From: Planotetraspora kaengkrachanensis
GTDB taxonomy: Bacteria; Actinomycetota; Actinomycetes; Streptosporangiales; Streptosporangiaceae
Length of the DNA stretch: 64,000 nt
Assembly: GCF_016862895.1 (NCBI RefSeq)
Contig: NZ_BONV01000012.1
Coordinates: 79,368 to 143,367, forward strand
Reading direction: 5' to 3'
Every line of letters starts with the position of its first letter. Positions within the stretch are counted from its first letter, which is position 1. Made by a program: the position numbers and the translations under genes. The notes under the pieces were generated by a model, which worked only from the letters and a program-made list of their open reading frames with translations, was not told the DNA's origin and searched no databases. Shown piece after piece: positions 45,499 to 54,960 of the stretch.

Positions 45499-48400
45499 GA
45501 TCACTGTGACGTGGCCGGTCGGCGAGGTGGTCGACGGCCGCTACAAGGTGACCCGGGTGCACGAGCACGGCGGCATGGGCGTGGTGTACCGGGTCCGGCA
45601 CCTGGGATGGGACATCGACCTCGCGGTGAAGAGCCCGCGACCCGATCTGTTCCGCAGTGCGGAGGACCAGCGGCGGTTCGTCGACGAGGCGGAGACGTGG
45701 GTGTCGCTCGGGCTGCATCCACACGTGTGCAACTGCTACTACGTCCGCGTGCTCGACGGCGTCCCCCGGGTGTTCGCCGAGTACGTCCCGGACGGCAGCC
45801 TGCATGACTGGATCGACGACCGGCGGCTCTACGACGGCGCCCCAACCGAAAAGCTGGCGCGCATTCTGGACATCGCGATCCAGACCGCGTGGGGACTCGA
45901 ACACGCCCACGCCCGAGGCCTGGTGCACCGGGACGTGAAGCCCGCCAACGTGCTGATCGACGCCCAGGGCGGCACGGTCACCGCGAAGATCACCGACTTC
46001 GGCCTTGCTCGGGCACGTGCAATGGCCGCTACAGTCACCCCCGACGCACCGCCTGGCGCCAGCATTCTGGTGCCCGGCGGCGACGGCATGACCCCGCGGT
46101 ACGCCTCTCCCGAGCAGGCGGCGGGCGAACCGGTGGGGCGGCGCACCGACATCTACAGCTTCGCGGTGTCCGTACTGGAGATGTGCATCGGCGGGGCAAC
46201 GTGGATGGCCGGCCCCGCCGCGGGCGCCGCGCTCGCCGGCTACCTCGCCGACGTCGCGCCCAGGACCGCTGCGGGCGCCGTGCTCGCCAGCCACCGCACC
46301 GAAGACACGCCCGAGCCCACCGCGGGTACCGCGCTCGCCGACGACGTGCCTGGCACCGCTCTTGCCGGCCACCGTACCGGCGACGCACCAGGCGACGTGA
46401 CCGGCGACGGGGTCGGCGCTGCCGTCATTCCGCCGGCCCTCGCCGACCTCCTCGCGCGCTGCCTGCGCCACGAGCCCGCCGACCGGCCGGCCTCCATGGC
46501 CGACGTCGCCGCCGAGCTGATCGGCATCTACCAGGACGTCATCGGCGACACGTACCCGCGCCCGGCGCCTGCGTTGGCCGACCTGCGCACCGACGAGCTC
46601 AACAACCGGGCGGTGTCGCTGCTCGACCTCGACCGGCACGCCGAGGCCGACGAGGCCTTCGCGCAGTCTCTGGCGGCCGACCCGCAGAACGTTCGCGCCC
46701 TGTACAACTCCGGGCAGGCTCGCTGGCGTCGCGGCGCCGTCACCGACGACGCCCTCATCGCCGAGATCGAGGCGACCCGCGCGGACATCGGCGACCCCTG
46801 GGAGGTGCGATACGCGCTCGCCCAACTCCACCTGGAACGCGGTGACCTGAGCACAGCGCGCAGGTTGGTCGACGAGCTGGCCCAGGAGCGGCCGGACGAG
46901 CCGGAGGTTCTCGCCGCACGGCGCCTGATCAGGTCCGATGAGATCATCGACGCCCGCCGCACCGGCGAATGGCCGGTGCCCTGGCCACTGCGCCCGCGCG
47001 ATCTCTGGGACGTCAACGGGCGCCACGAGAAGACCGCGCTCGCCCTCACTCCCGATGGCCGGTTCATGGCGGCCGGCTGCTGGGACGGGACGGTCCGCAT
47101 CTGGGACGTCCCCAGTGGGCAGCTCGTGTGGACACTCAAAGGGCACCGCACGACCGTGCACGCCGTCGACCTCACCCCGGACGGGCGTTTCGCCGTCTCG
47201 GTCTCCGAGGACGAAACCGTGATGTTCTGGAAGCTGACCAAGGGCCGGTTCGGCGGTTCGCCCAAGGGCCGCCGCCTGTACGCCAGCCCCAACCCGCCGT
47301 CGTGGGCCGGCGACGGCGGGTCGCGCCTCGGCGTCACCGCGGTCCGGCTCACCCCCGACGGCCGCTTCGCCCTCTACTCGGGCCTGGACGGCGCCTTCCG
47401 GGTCTGGGATGTCGGCAGCGGGCAGATGAGGACGCTCGACGAGGCCGCGACCGACCGGTTGGTGGCGGTGAGTGCCGATGGCCGCCTGGCGCTCTCCGTC
47501 CGCGGCGAGCAACCGGGACGTTCCAGGAGACGGGTCGTCCGGGTCTGGGATCTGGCCGACGGCCGGTGCCGGCTGGAGCTGCCCGGACACGAGTCGGCGG
47601 TGACCGCTCTGTGTCTCAGCGCCGACGGCCGTTTCGCGGCCACCGATTGCCGCCAGGGTGCGATCCGGGTCTGGGATCTGCGCGATGGCCGCTGCGTGCG
47701 CGTCCTGACGGGCGAGGTCACGGTGGACGCCCTGTCCTTCAGCGCCGACGCGCGGTTTCTGCTGTCCGGCACGGAGTACTCCGATGCCATCCGGCTGTGG
47801 GAACTGGACCGCGGCCGCTGCCTGCGCACCTTCCGGGCGCACCAGGGCGGCGCCACCGTGGTGCACCTGGACGCGGACGCCCGATCCGCACTCTCGGCGG
47901 GCCAGGACAAGGCGGTCCGGCGGTGGCGACTGCCCGGTGCGTACCGCGGCGCGCCGCTGCTGAGCCGGCCGCGACCGCACGTCGAACTGAGCCGGCTGGG
48001 TGACCGGGTGGACGCGCTGGTCGCCGAGGCGGAGGAGGCGATGGCGAGGGGCCGTTATCCCGCGGCGCTCGAACGGCTTCGGCAGGCCCGCGCGGTCACC
48101 GGGTACGAGCGGGAGCCGCGCGTCATGTCCGCCTGGTGGGAAATGGGCCGCCGTGCCGTACGGATGGGAGTGCGGGCGGCCTGGTCGTCGCGGGCCTGGC
48201 GAATCAGTGAGGTGACCTCGGTCGACCTGACCGCCGACGGCCGGATGGCCGCGTCCGGCGGCCGCGACGGGAGGGTTCGGCTGTGGGACCTCGACACGAA
48301 CAGCTGCCTGCGGGTGTTTGAGGGGCATGAGGAGATGGTGGAGTCGGTCCGCCTGAGCGCCGACGGACGGTTGCTCCTGTCGTCGAGCCGGGACCGTACG

Positions 48401-49387
48401 GTGCGGCTGTGGGAGGTCGGCACGGGCGCGTGTCTGCACGTGCTGTACCGCGCGAAGGGGGCGCTGTACCACTCGGAGCCGGTGCGGTTCAGCGCGGACG
48501 GCAGGCAGGCCGTGGTCGGCGGCCAGGACGGCCTGGTCCGGTACTGGGACCTGGAAACCGGTGACTCGACCCGGCAACTGGGGAGGGGCGCCTGGGGAAT
48601 CGACGACCTGTGCCTCGGCGACGACGGACGATCCGTCGTGGTCGCCAAGGGCGGCAACGCGGAAGTATGGAACCTGACCGACGTCCAGCCCCTGCATCGC
48701 CTCCGTGGGGTCGAGCGTGGCCTGCTCGCCCGCAACATACGCTCTGTCTCACTCAGCGCCGACGGGCGTTTCGCACTGGCCGGTGACGACAACGGCATCC
48801 AGTTGTGGAACATCACGACCGGGGACGTTGTGCGCACGCTCGACCTGCCGGACTCGACCGGATTCCACACTGTCCGGATGACCGCTGACGGACGCTTCGC
48901 GGTGTCCGGCCACTACTGGTCGCACACGACGATCTGGGACCTCCGCAGTGGGATTCCCGTACGGGTCCTCGACGGCCACGAGCGGGGCGTGAGCTGTCTC
49001 GCGATGACGCCCGACGGCCGCTTCGTGCTGACCGCGAAGGACGGCACCCTGCGACTGTGGGAGCTCGACTGGGAGCTCGACGCCCGGGACGCGGCCGACT
49101 GGGATGACGGCGCGGCGCCGTACCTCGACGTGTTTCTGCGACGGCAGGGTCCACAGTGGACGGACGAGGACCTCGACGCCCTGATGATCCGGCTCCAGGA
49201 CACCGGCTACGGTCGGCTGCGCGCCGACGGGGTGCGGGCCCAGCTCGACAACATGACCACCGGAGGAATGCGGACCCAGCCCGACAACACCTCCACCAAC
49301 GGGCGGACCCGGCTCGACGACACGACCACCGACGGGCGGACTTGGCTCGACAGCACGACCACCGACCGGGGCTGGTCGACGCAGTGA
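45491..49387 (+). CDS. Ser/Thr protein kinase with TPR and fourteen WD40 repeats
   Basis: A 1298-residue protein. Residues 10-350 are a PknB-type kinase with all key elements: EHGGMGVVY loop, LAVK Lys, VHRDVKPAN near 145, TDFGLAR near 168 and RYASPEQ. A low-complexity Ala/Gly/Thr-rich insert with repeated A-G-x-A-L-A units occupies about 238-310 of the C-lobe. TPR-like helices follow (about 365-480). Then come two sets of seven WD40 blades (about 500-820 and 903-1195), recognisable by endings such as VRIWDV, VRVWDL, IRVWDL, VRLWEV and LRLWEL, separated by an 80-residue helical linker. The last 52 residues carry four Thr-rich repeats. No membrane helix, so it is cytosolic. Its GTGA overlap couples it to the Clp gene. 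Confidence 0.9.
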   Translation: MSEITVTWPVGEVVDGRYKVTRVHEHGGMGVVYRVRHLGWDIDLAVKSPRPDLFRSAEDQRRFVDEAETWVSLGLHPHVCNCYYVRVLDGVPRVFAEYVPDGSLHDWIDDRRLYDGAPTEKLARILDIAIQTAWGLEHAHARGLVHRDVKPANVLIDAQGGTVTAKITDFGLARARAMAATVTPDAPPGASILVPGGDGMTPRYASPEQAAGEPVGRRTDIYSFAVSVLEMCIGGATWMAGPAAGAALAGYLADVAPRTAAGAVLASHRTEDTPEPTAGTALADDVPGTALAGHRTGDAPGDVTGDGVGAAVIPPALADLLARCLRHEPADRPASMADVAAELIGIYQDVIGDTYPRPAPALADLRTDELNNRAVSLLDLDRHAEADEAFAQSLAADPQNVRALYNSGQARWRRGAVTDDALIAEIEATRADIGDPWEVRYALAQLHLERGDLSTARRLVDELAQERPDEPEVLAARRLIRSDEIIDARRTGEWPVPWPLRPRDLWDVNGRHEKTALALTPDGRFMAAGCWDGTVRIWDVPSGQLVWTLKGHRTTVHAVDLTPDGRFAVSVSEDETVMFWKLTKGRFGGSPKGRRLYASPNPPSWAGDGGSRLGVTAVRLTPDGRFALYSGLDGAFRVWDVGSGQMRTLDEAATDRLVAVSADGRLALSVRGEQPGRSRRRVVRVWDLADGRCRLELPGHESAVTALCLSADGRFAATDCRQGAIRVWDLRDGRCVRVLTGEVTVDALSFSADARFLLSGTEYSDAIRLWELDRGRCLRTFRAHQGGATVVHLDADARSALSAGQDKAVRRWRLPGAYRGAPLLSRPRPHVELSRLGDRVDALVAEAEEAMARGRYPAALERLRQARAVTGYEREPRVMSAWWEMGRRAVRMGVRAAWSSRAWRISEVTSVDLTADGRMAASGGRDGRVRLWDLDTNSCLRVFEGHEEMVESVRLSADGRLLLSSSRDRTVRLWEVGTGACLHVLYRAKGALYHSEPVRFSADGRQAVVGGQDGLVRYWDLETGDSTRQLGRGAWGIDDLCLGDDGRSVVVAKGGNAEVWNLTDVQPLHRLRGVERGLLARNIRSVSLSADGRFALAGDDNGIQLWNITTGDVVRTLDLPDSTGFHTVRMTADGRFAVSGHYWSHTTIWDLRSGIPVRVLDGHERGVSCLAMTPDGRFVLTAKDGTLRLWELDWELDARDAADWDDGAAPYLDVFLRRQGPQWTDEDLDALMIRLQDTGYGRLRADGVRAQLDNMTTGGMRTQPDNTSTNGRTRLDDTTTDGRTWLDSTTTDRGWSTQ
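49229..49366 (+). repeat. Thr-rich tandem repeat at the C-terminus of the WD40 kinase
   Basis: Four consecutive units of 36, 36, 33 and 33 bases encode G-x-R-x-x-x-D-x-[TM]-[TS]-T-x motifs: GVRAQLDNMTTG, GMRTQPDNTSTN, GRTRLDDTTTD and GRTWLDSTTTD. Each unit has two or three adjacent Thr next to Asp. The DNA units are similar enough to indicate tandem duplication. A docking role for FHA domains after phosphorylation is speculation. Confidence 0.75.
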
Positions 49388-51696
49388 CCGGATACACCGA
49401 CAGCGCCGCATTGGCGCTCAGCCTCGCCAGGATCGAGGCGCGGTACGGCGGGGCGTCCGAGATCGAGCCGGGACATCTGCTGGTCGCGCTGAGCTCGATG
49501 TGCCGGCCGGACCTCGACGCCGTGCTGGACGGCGGCGAGCTGAGTCCGGACGCGCGCCGCGCGGTCAGGACGGACGTCGAACAGCTGCGCCTGTGCTTCA
49601 CCCGGGCCGGTGTCGACCCGGTCGCGCTACGCCGCCGGTTACGCCGTGCACTCATGGTCGCCGAGGCCGGGCCGGAGCCGCGTTCGGTGCCGCACCGCAA
49701 CCGGGCCGCGCGGCGGGCTTTCACCCGGGCGGCCGAGCTGGCCGCGAACGGCCCGGCCGGCACAGTCGAGCTGCTGCGCGCGGTGCTCGAATCCCCGGCC
49801 CCGCACTGTCAGGAGGTGTTCGACCGGCTCGGCGTCACCGATCCCCTCGCCGCGCTCTTCCCTGAGCAGCGAGCAGAACCGGCCGAAGAGCGGGCGACAC
49901 CGGCGCTCGACCGGTACGGCCGGGACCTGACCCGGCTGGCCCACGAGGGCAGGCTGCCGGCGCTGATCGGACGCCGCGACGAGCTACGCGCCCTGGCACG
50001 CGTGCTGGTGAAGCAGCGCAAGCCCAACGCGGTGCTGGTCGGCGACGCGGGGGTCGGCAAGACCGGCGTCGTGGAGGGCTTCGCCCAGCTGCTCGCTGAG
50101 CCGGGCGCACCCGCCGGGCTGGCCGGCACGCGGGTGGTCGAGCTGTCGATGTCCACGCTGCTCGCAGGAACCATGTACCGGGGCGAGTTCGAGGAACGGC
50201 TCCAAGCCGTGCTCGCCGAGGCACGCGAAAACCCGGAGCTGGTCCTCTTCATCGACGAGCTGCACACCGTGCTCGGCGCGGGCGGGACAGGAGCCAGCGA
50301 CGCCGCTAACATCCTCAAGCCCGCACTCGCCCGCGGCGAGCTGCGCTGCGTCGGCGCGACGACGCCGGGCGAATATCGGCTGCGCGTCGAGGCCGATCCC
50401 GCCCTGCGCCGCCGGTTCGAGGTGATCTGGATCGAGGAGCCGACCCGGGCCCAGACGGTGGAGATCCTGGCCGGGCTGCGGGAACGGTTCGCCGACCACC
50501 ACGGGGTCGACATCTCCCCCGACGTGCCAGAGGCGGCGGTGGACCTCGCCATCCGCCACCTGCCCGAGCTGCGCCTCCCGGACAAGGCCATCGACGTGGT
50601 CGACCAGGCGTGCGCCGCGGCGCGGATCCGGACGATCAGCCCGGAGCTTCCGGCGGGCGCGCCCGTACGGGTCGGTCGTGCCGAGGTGGCCGCCGTCGTG
50701 GCCGAGCGGGCCCGGCTGCCGGTCGAACGGGTCGACGCGATCGAGGCGCGGCGCCTGCTCGGGCTGGAGGAGCACCTGCGCCGACGGGTGATCGGCCAGG
50801 ACGACGCGGTCGGCGCGGTCGCCGACGCGATCCGCACCTCCCGGGCCGGGCTGGGTGACCCGCGCCGGCCGATCGGCGGGTTCCTGTTCGCCGGGCCGAC
50901 GGGAACCGGCAAGACGGAGCTGGCCAAGGCGCTCGCCGAGTTCCTGTTCGACGACGAGCGGCGGCTGATCCGCATCGACATGTCGGAGTACCAGGAGCGG
51001 CACGCAGTGTCGCGGCTGCTCGGCGCCCCGCCCGGATATGTCGGGCACGACCGGGACGGCCAGCTCTCCGGACCGCTGCACGACCACCCGCACAGCGTCG
51101 TGCTCTTCGACGAGGTGGAGAAGGCACACCCGGAGGTGCTGGACCTCTTCCTGCAGATCTTCGACGAGGGTCGGCTCACCGACGCCCGCGGACGTCGCGT
51201 CTCCTTCACCGACGCCGTCGTCATTCTCACCTCCAACCTCGGCGTCGCTTCGCGCGGGCCGCTCGGCTTCACCCCGGGTGCCGAGGACGCGGCCGCCGAC
51301 GGCGGCGGCGAACGGGTCATGGCCGCGCTGCGGCAGGAGTTGCGGCCGGAACTGCTCGGCAGGATCGGCCGGGTCGTCGTCTTCGACCCGCTGACCCCGC
51401 CGGCGCTGCGCCTGATCGCCGACAGGCTGATCGACCGGGTCAGGGGAAGGCTCGCCGACCGGGCGATCGCGCTCACCCTGACCGACGACGCCTACGACCT
51501 GCTGGTCCGCCACGGCGTCGAGGCCCGCTCGGGCGTCCGCGCGATGGAACAGGCCGTCGAACGGCTGCTCGTCCAGCCGCTGGGCCGGGCAATGCTCGCC
51601 GGGCGGTTCACCGACGGCACATCGATCCGCGTCGAGGCGGCCGGCGACGGGTTGGTCTGCACCCCCACTCTTCAGCCAGGAGGTACGGCTCGATGA
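49384..51696 (+). CDS. Double-AAA+ Clp-type unfoldase without middle domain
   Basis: A 770-residue protein from GTG 49384, overlapping the kinase stop. An N-terminal Clp_N-like helical domain (about 1-150; EIEPGHLLVALSSM) leads to AAA-1 with Walker A GDAGVGKTG near 219, Walker B LVLFIDELHTV near 288 and pore loop GTMYRGEFEER. AAA-2 has Walker A GPTGTGKTELAKAL near 504, Walker B VVLFDEVEKAH near 573, pore loop GYVGHD and arginine-finger region. The coiled-coil M-domain of ClpB is absent, and a PLGFTPG segment sits near 626 where ClpA/ClpC carry the ClpP-contacting loop. It is therefore more ClpA/ClpC-like than ClpB-like in these traits. It is the third gene of the operon and should remodel or degrade targets chosen by the kinases. 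Confidence 0.9.
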   Translation: MTGYTDSAALALSLARIEARYGGASEIEPGHLLVALSSMCRPDLDAVLDGGELSPDARRAVRTDVEQLRLCFTRAGVDPVALRRRLRRALMVAEAGPEPRSVPHRNRAARRAFTRAAELAANGPAGTVELLRAVLESPAPHCQEVFDRLGVTDPLAALFPEQRAEPAEERATPALDRYGRDLTRLAHEGRLPALIGRRDELRALARVLVKQRKPNAVLVGDAGVGKTGVVEGFAQLLAEPGAPAGLAGTRVVELSMSTLLAGTMYRGEFEERLQAVLAEARENPELVLFIDELHTVLGAGGTGASDAANILKPALARGELRCVGATTPGEYRLRVEADPALRRRFEVIWIEEPTRAQTVEILAGLRERFADHHGVDISPDVPEAAVDLAIRHLPELRLPDKAIDVVDQACAAARIRTISPELPAGAPVRVGRAEVAAVVAERARLPVERVDAIEARRLLGLEEHLRRRVIGQDDAVGAVADAIRTSRAGLGDPRRPIGGFLFAGPTGTGKTELAKALAEFLFDDERRLIRIDMSEYQERHAVSRLLGAPPGYVGHDRDGQLSGPLHDHPHSVVLFDEVEKAHPEVLDLFLQIFDEGRLTDARGRRVSFTDAVVILTSNLGVASRGPLGFTPGAEDAAADGGGERVMAALRQELRPELLGRIGRVVVFDPLTPPALRLIADRLIDRVRGRLADRAIALTLTDDAYDLLVRHGVEARSGVRAMEQAVERLLVQPLGRAMLAGRFTDGTSIRVEAAGDGLVCTPTLQPGGTAR

Positions 51697-53054
51697 CGGC
51701 CACCGTCACGTTGCGGCTCGTCAAGGGGCGGCTCGACCGCACCGAGTACGTCTTCGACGAGCGGACCACGTGTGTTCTCGGCCGTGCCGACGACTGCGCG
51801 CCGCGACTGCCGAGCGACGACCACCACCGCACCGTCTCCCGCCACCACTGCCTGCTCGACATCAACCCGCCCGACATACGCATCCGCGACTTCGGCAGCC
51901 TCAACGGCACGTTCGTCAACGGCGAGAAGATCGGCCAGCGGGAGGCGCACCAGACGCCGGCCGAAGGCGCGGCGACGTCCTTCCCGGAACACGACCTGAC
52001 CGACGGAGACGAGATCCGGCTCGGCGAGACGGTTTTCCGGGTGGCCATCCGGCTCCCGACCGCGCAACGCACCCTGTCGCTGGCCCGATGTGCGAAATGC
52101 GACCGGGAGGTGGGCAGCGAACTCGGCGGCCGGTCCGGCGAGTACGTCTGCGCCTCCTGCCAGGCCGAGCCCGGCGCCATGGCCGAACTCCTGGTGGGCC
52201 TCGCACGCAGCGGCAACCCCGACCTCGCCGCCATCGCCGGGTACACGCTGCTGCGCGAGCTCGGCCGCGGCGGGATGGGCATGGTGCACCTCGCCCGCCA
52301 CGAACACACCGGCCAGGAGGTGGCGCTGAAGGTGATGCTGCCCAGGGTCGCGGCGAGCCCGACCGCCCGCGCGCGGTTCCTCCGCGAGGTGGAACTCACC
52401 AGAGCCCTGCGGCACCCCAACATCGCCGCGCTGTACGACGCCGGTTTCGCCAACGGCACGTTCTACTTCACCACCGAGTACTGCGCCGGAGGCAGCCTGG
52501 ACAAGCTCCTGGCTCGCCGGGGTGGCCGGCTGGAAACCGCCGACGCCGTACGGCTCGCCTGCCAGGTCCTGGACGGCCTGGCACACGCGCACAGCCGGAA
52601 CGTCGTCCACCGCGACCTGAGCCCGCACAACATCCTGCTGGACACGACCGGCGGCTCACTGGTGGCCAAGGTCGGCGACTTCGGCCTCGCCAAGGCGTTC
52701 GACCAGGCCGGCCTCAGCGGCCTCACCAGAACCGGCGCGACCGCCGGCAAGCCCTGGTACATGCCCCGCCAACAAGTGATCAACTTCCGTGACGTCACGC
52801 CGGCCGTGGACGTGTGGGCGCTCGCCGCATGCCTCTACCACGCGCTGACCGGCGAACACCCCCGGAACTTCCCGCGCGGTAAGGACCCCTGGCAGGTCAT
52901 CCTGCAGGCCGAGCCGGTGCCGATTCGACGACGCAGGCCGGACGTCCCGGCACCCCTCGCCGAGGTCGTCGACGAGGCGCTCCGCGAGAAACCGAAGAGC
53001 GCCTTCCAGACCGCGGACGAGTTGCGTCGTGCGCTGCTCGCGTGCTCGCGCTAG
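51693..53054 (+). CDS. FHA / zinc-ribbon / Ser-Thr kinase fusion
   Basis: A 453-residue protein whose ATG overlaps the Clp gene stop (ATGA). Residues 8-112 are a canonical FHA domain: VLGRADDC, TVSRHHCLLD and FGSLNGTFVNGEKIG, retaining the phospho-Thr-binding Arg, Ser, His and Asn. A CAKC ... CASC pair near 131-155 forms a zinc-ribbon-like knuckle. The kinase domain (about 180-450) has LGRGGMGMVHLA, VALKVML, VVHRDLSPHN with Ser in place of the usual catalytic-loop Lys, and VGDFGLAK. The APE motif is replaced by YMPRQQVINF, a variant known in some bacterial FHA-linked kinases. It is the last gene of the operon. It is soluble; autophosphorylation and binding to the WD40 kinase are plausible but unproven. 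Confidence 0.9.
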   Translation: MTATVTLRLVKGRLDRTEYVFDERTTCVLGRADDCAPRLPSDDHHRTVSRHHCLLDINPPDIRIRDFGSLNGTFVNGEKIGQREAHQTPAEGAATSFPEHDLTDGDEIRLGETVFRVAIRLPTAQRTLSLARCAKCDREVGSELGGRSGEYVCASCQAEPGAMAELLVGLARSGNPDLAAIAGYTLLRELGRGGMGMVHLARHEHTGQEVALKVMLPRVAASPTARARFLREVELTRALRHPNIAALYDAGFANGTFYFTTEYCAGGSLDKLLARRGGRLETADAVRLACQVLDGLAHAHSRNVVHRDLSPHNILLDTTGGSLVAKVGDFGLAKAFDQAGLSGLTRTGATAGKPWYMPRQQVINFRDVTPAVDVWALAACLYHALTGEHPRNFPRGKDPWQVILQAEPVPIRRRRPDVPAPLAEVVDEALREKPKSAFQTADELRRALLACSR

Positions 53055-53362
53055 CGCCCGGCGGAGGAAATGCCCCAAGAGCACGGGGGATCGACCTTGT
53101 TCGCACCGCCGACCGTCTCGGCGCCTCGCCTTTCGCGTGAGTCACTCCGGTCACTTCTCCGCCGGCCTGCCAGGGTGACGGCTCAACTCCCTGGGCGTAC
53201 GTGGTTGCTACGTTGGAGTGAAGAGACACGTCGGCGGGGGATCGCAAGGGTTGCTCCGCATATACGGGAGCCGCTCCACAGGGCTGCTCAGCGCGGGCGA
53301 ACACCCTCAGGCTCCGCGCCCGCGAGAGCGAGCGATGACGATCCCCGAGGGGGGACGTCTCC
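53055..53362. other. Intergenic region before P450 cassette 2
   Basis: About 308 bases between the kinase operon and the fused ferredoxin-reductase gene. No gene is supported. TTGCTACGTTGGAGTG (near 53205-53220) and the later AT-rich GCATATACGGG are candidates for promoter parts; this is tentative. Confidence 0.35.
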
Positions 53363-54960
53363 ATGCGAGTAGTCGTTGACCTCACCAGATGCCAGGGATA
53401 CGGACAGTGCGTCTTCGCCGCGCCCGGCGTGTTCCGGATGCCGCACGCCGAGTCACTGATGTACTCCGGCGACGCCGACAGGGACCAGGTGCTGCGGGCC
53501 GCGGCGGCATGCCCGGTGCAGGCCGTGCTGGTGGACGAGGACACCGTCCTGGGCCGGCCGGAAGGACCGGCGACCCCCCACGGAGACACGCCGGTCGGCC
53601 GCATCGTCATCGTCGGGGCCTCTTTGACGGGCCTGCGGGCCGCTGCGACGTTGCGCCGTGAGGGCTACCGGGGGGCGCTGACGATGATCGGCGACGAGCC
53701 GGGCGAGCCGTACGACCGGCCGCCGCTGTCCAAACAGGCGCTCACCGGCCGGTCCGCCACACTCGACACCAGCCTGCCCCGGCGCATCGAACTCGACGCC
53801 GAGTGGATGCGCGGGGTCGCCGCCGTCGGCGTGGACCTCGACCACCGGCGGGTCCACCTGGCGGACGGCCGCGCCGTCGAGTACGACCGGCTGCTGATCG
53901 CCACGGGTGTGCGGGCCCGGCCGTGGCCGAACCCGCAGGAGGCCGCCCTGGACGGCGTCGTGGTGCTGCGCACCCGCCAGGACGCCGAGGACCTGCGGCG
54001 GCGGCTCGCGGCCCGACCGCGCGTGCTGGTGATCGGCGGCGGCTTCACCGGATCGGAGATCGCCTCCGTCTGCCGCGAGCTGGATCTGCGGGTCACCCTC
54101 GCCGAGCGCGGCCCGGCCCCACTTCAGGGCGCCCTCGGCAAGGTGATCGGTCAGATCGCCGCCGACATGCAGCGCGATCACGGTGTCGACCTGCGCTGCG
54201 GCGTCACCGTGACGGCACTGGAAGGCGACCGCGAGGGACGGCTGTGCCGCGCCCGCCTGTCCGACGGCAGCGTGCTCGACGTCGAACTGGCCGTGGCCGC
54301 GCTCGGCAGCGTGTGCAACGTCGACTGGCTCGAGGGCTCGGGGCTGGCCGCCGGACCGTGGGGGGTCGGCTGCGACGCGGGCTGCCGCGTCTTCAACGCC
54401 AACGGCATGGTCCGCGACGACGTGTTCGTCGCGGGCGACGTCGCCCGCTTCCCGCACCCCGTCTACGGCTACCGGTTCCTGACGCTGGAGCATTGGGGCA
54501 ACGCGGTCGGCCAGGCCCGGGTGGCGGCGCACAACATGATCAGCGCTCCGGCCGACCGGCAACCGCATCTGGCCCTGCCGGTCTTCTGGTCGGCCCAGTT
54601 CGGGGTCAACATCAAGGCCGTAGGCGTGCCGGCCTTCTCCGACGAGGTGGTCATCGCCCAGGGCTCGGTCGCCGAGCGCAGGTTCGTCGCCGTGTACGGC
54701 CATCGCGGCCGGATCAGCGCCGCGGTCACCTTCGACCAGGCGATGTGGCTGGACTTCTACCGCGACCTGATCGAGAAGGCCGCGCCGTTCCCGCCCGACG
54801 CCGACATGGTGGGCCGGCAGGCGGAGATGCGGCCGGTGCCTGCGGGGATCGCCGTACGCGCCCCCGCGATCCAGGACGCCACCGTGGTGGTGACCGGCGA
54901 CGACCTCGAAGGACGGCGCGCGACGCTGCTCGGCGCCCACGGTTCAGGGGAGACGGTGAG

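Noticed and set aside
45227..48697. A 1156-codon open frame on the minus strand opposite the WD40 kinase
   Set aside because: GC-rich codon bias of the real gene keeps the opposite strand open. The translation is rich in Arg, Pro, Gly and Ala, shows no family pattern and has no ribosome binding site.
44662..53054. A type VI secretion locus, because of FHA, kinase and ClpV-like genes
   Set aside because: No TssB/C sheath, Hcp, VgrG, TssJ-L-M or baseplate gene is present in the 64 kb, and actinomycetes are not known to encode T6SS.
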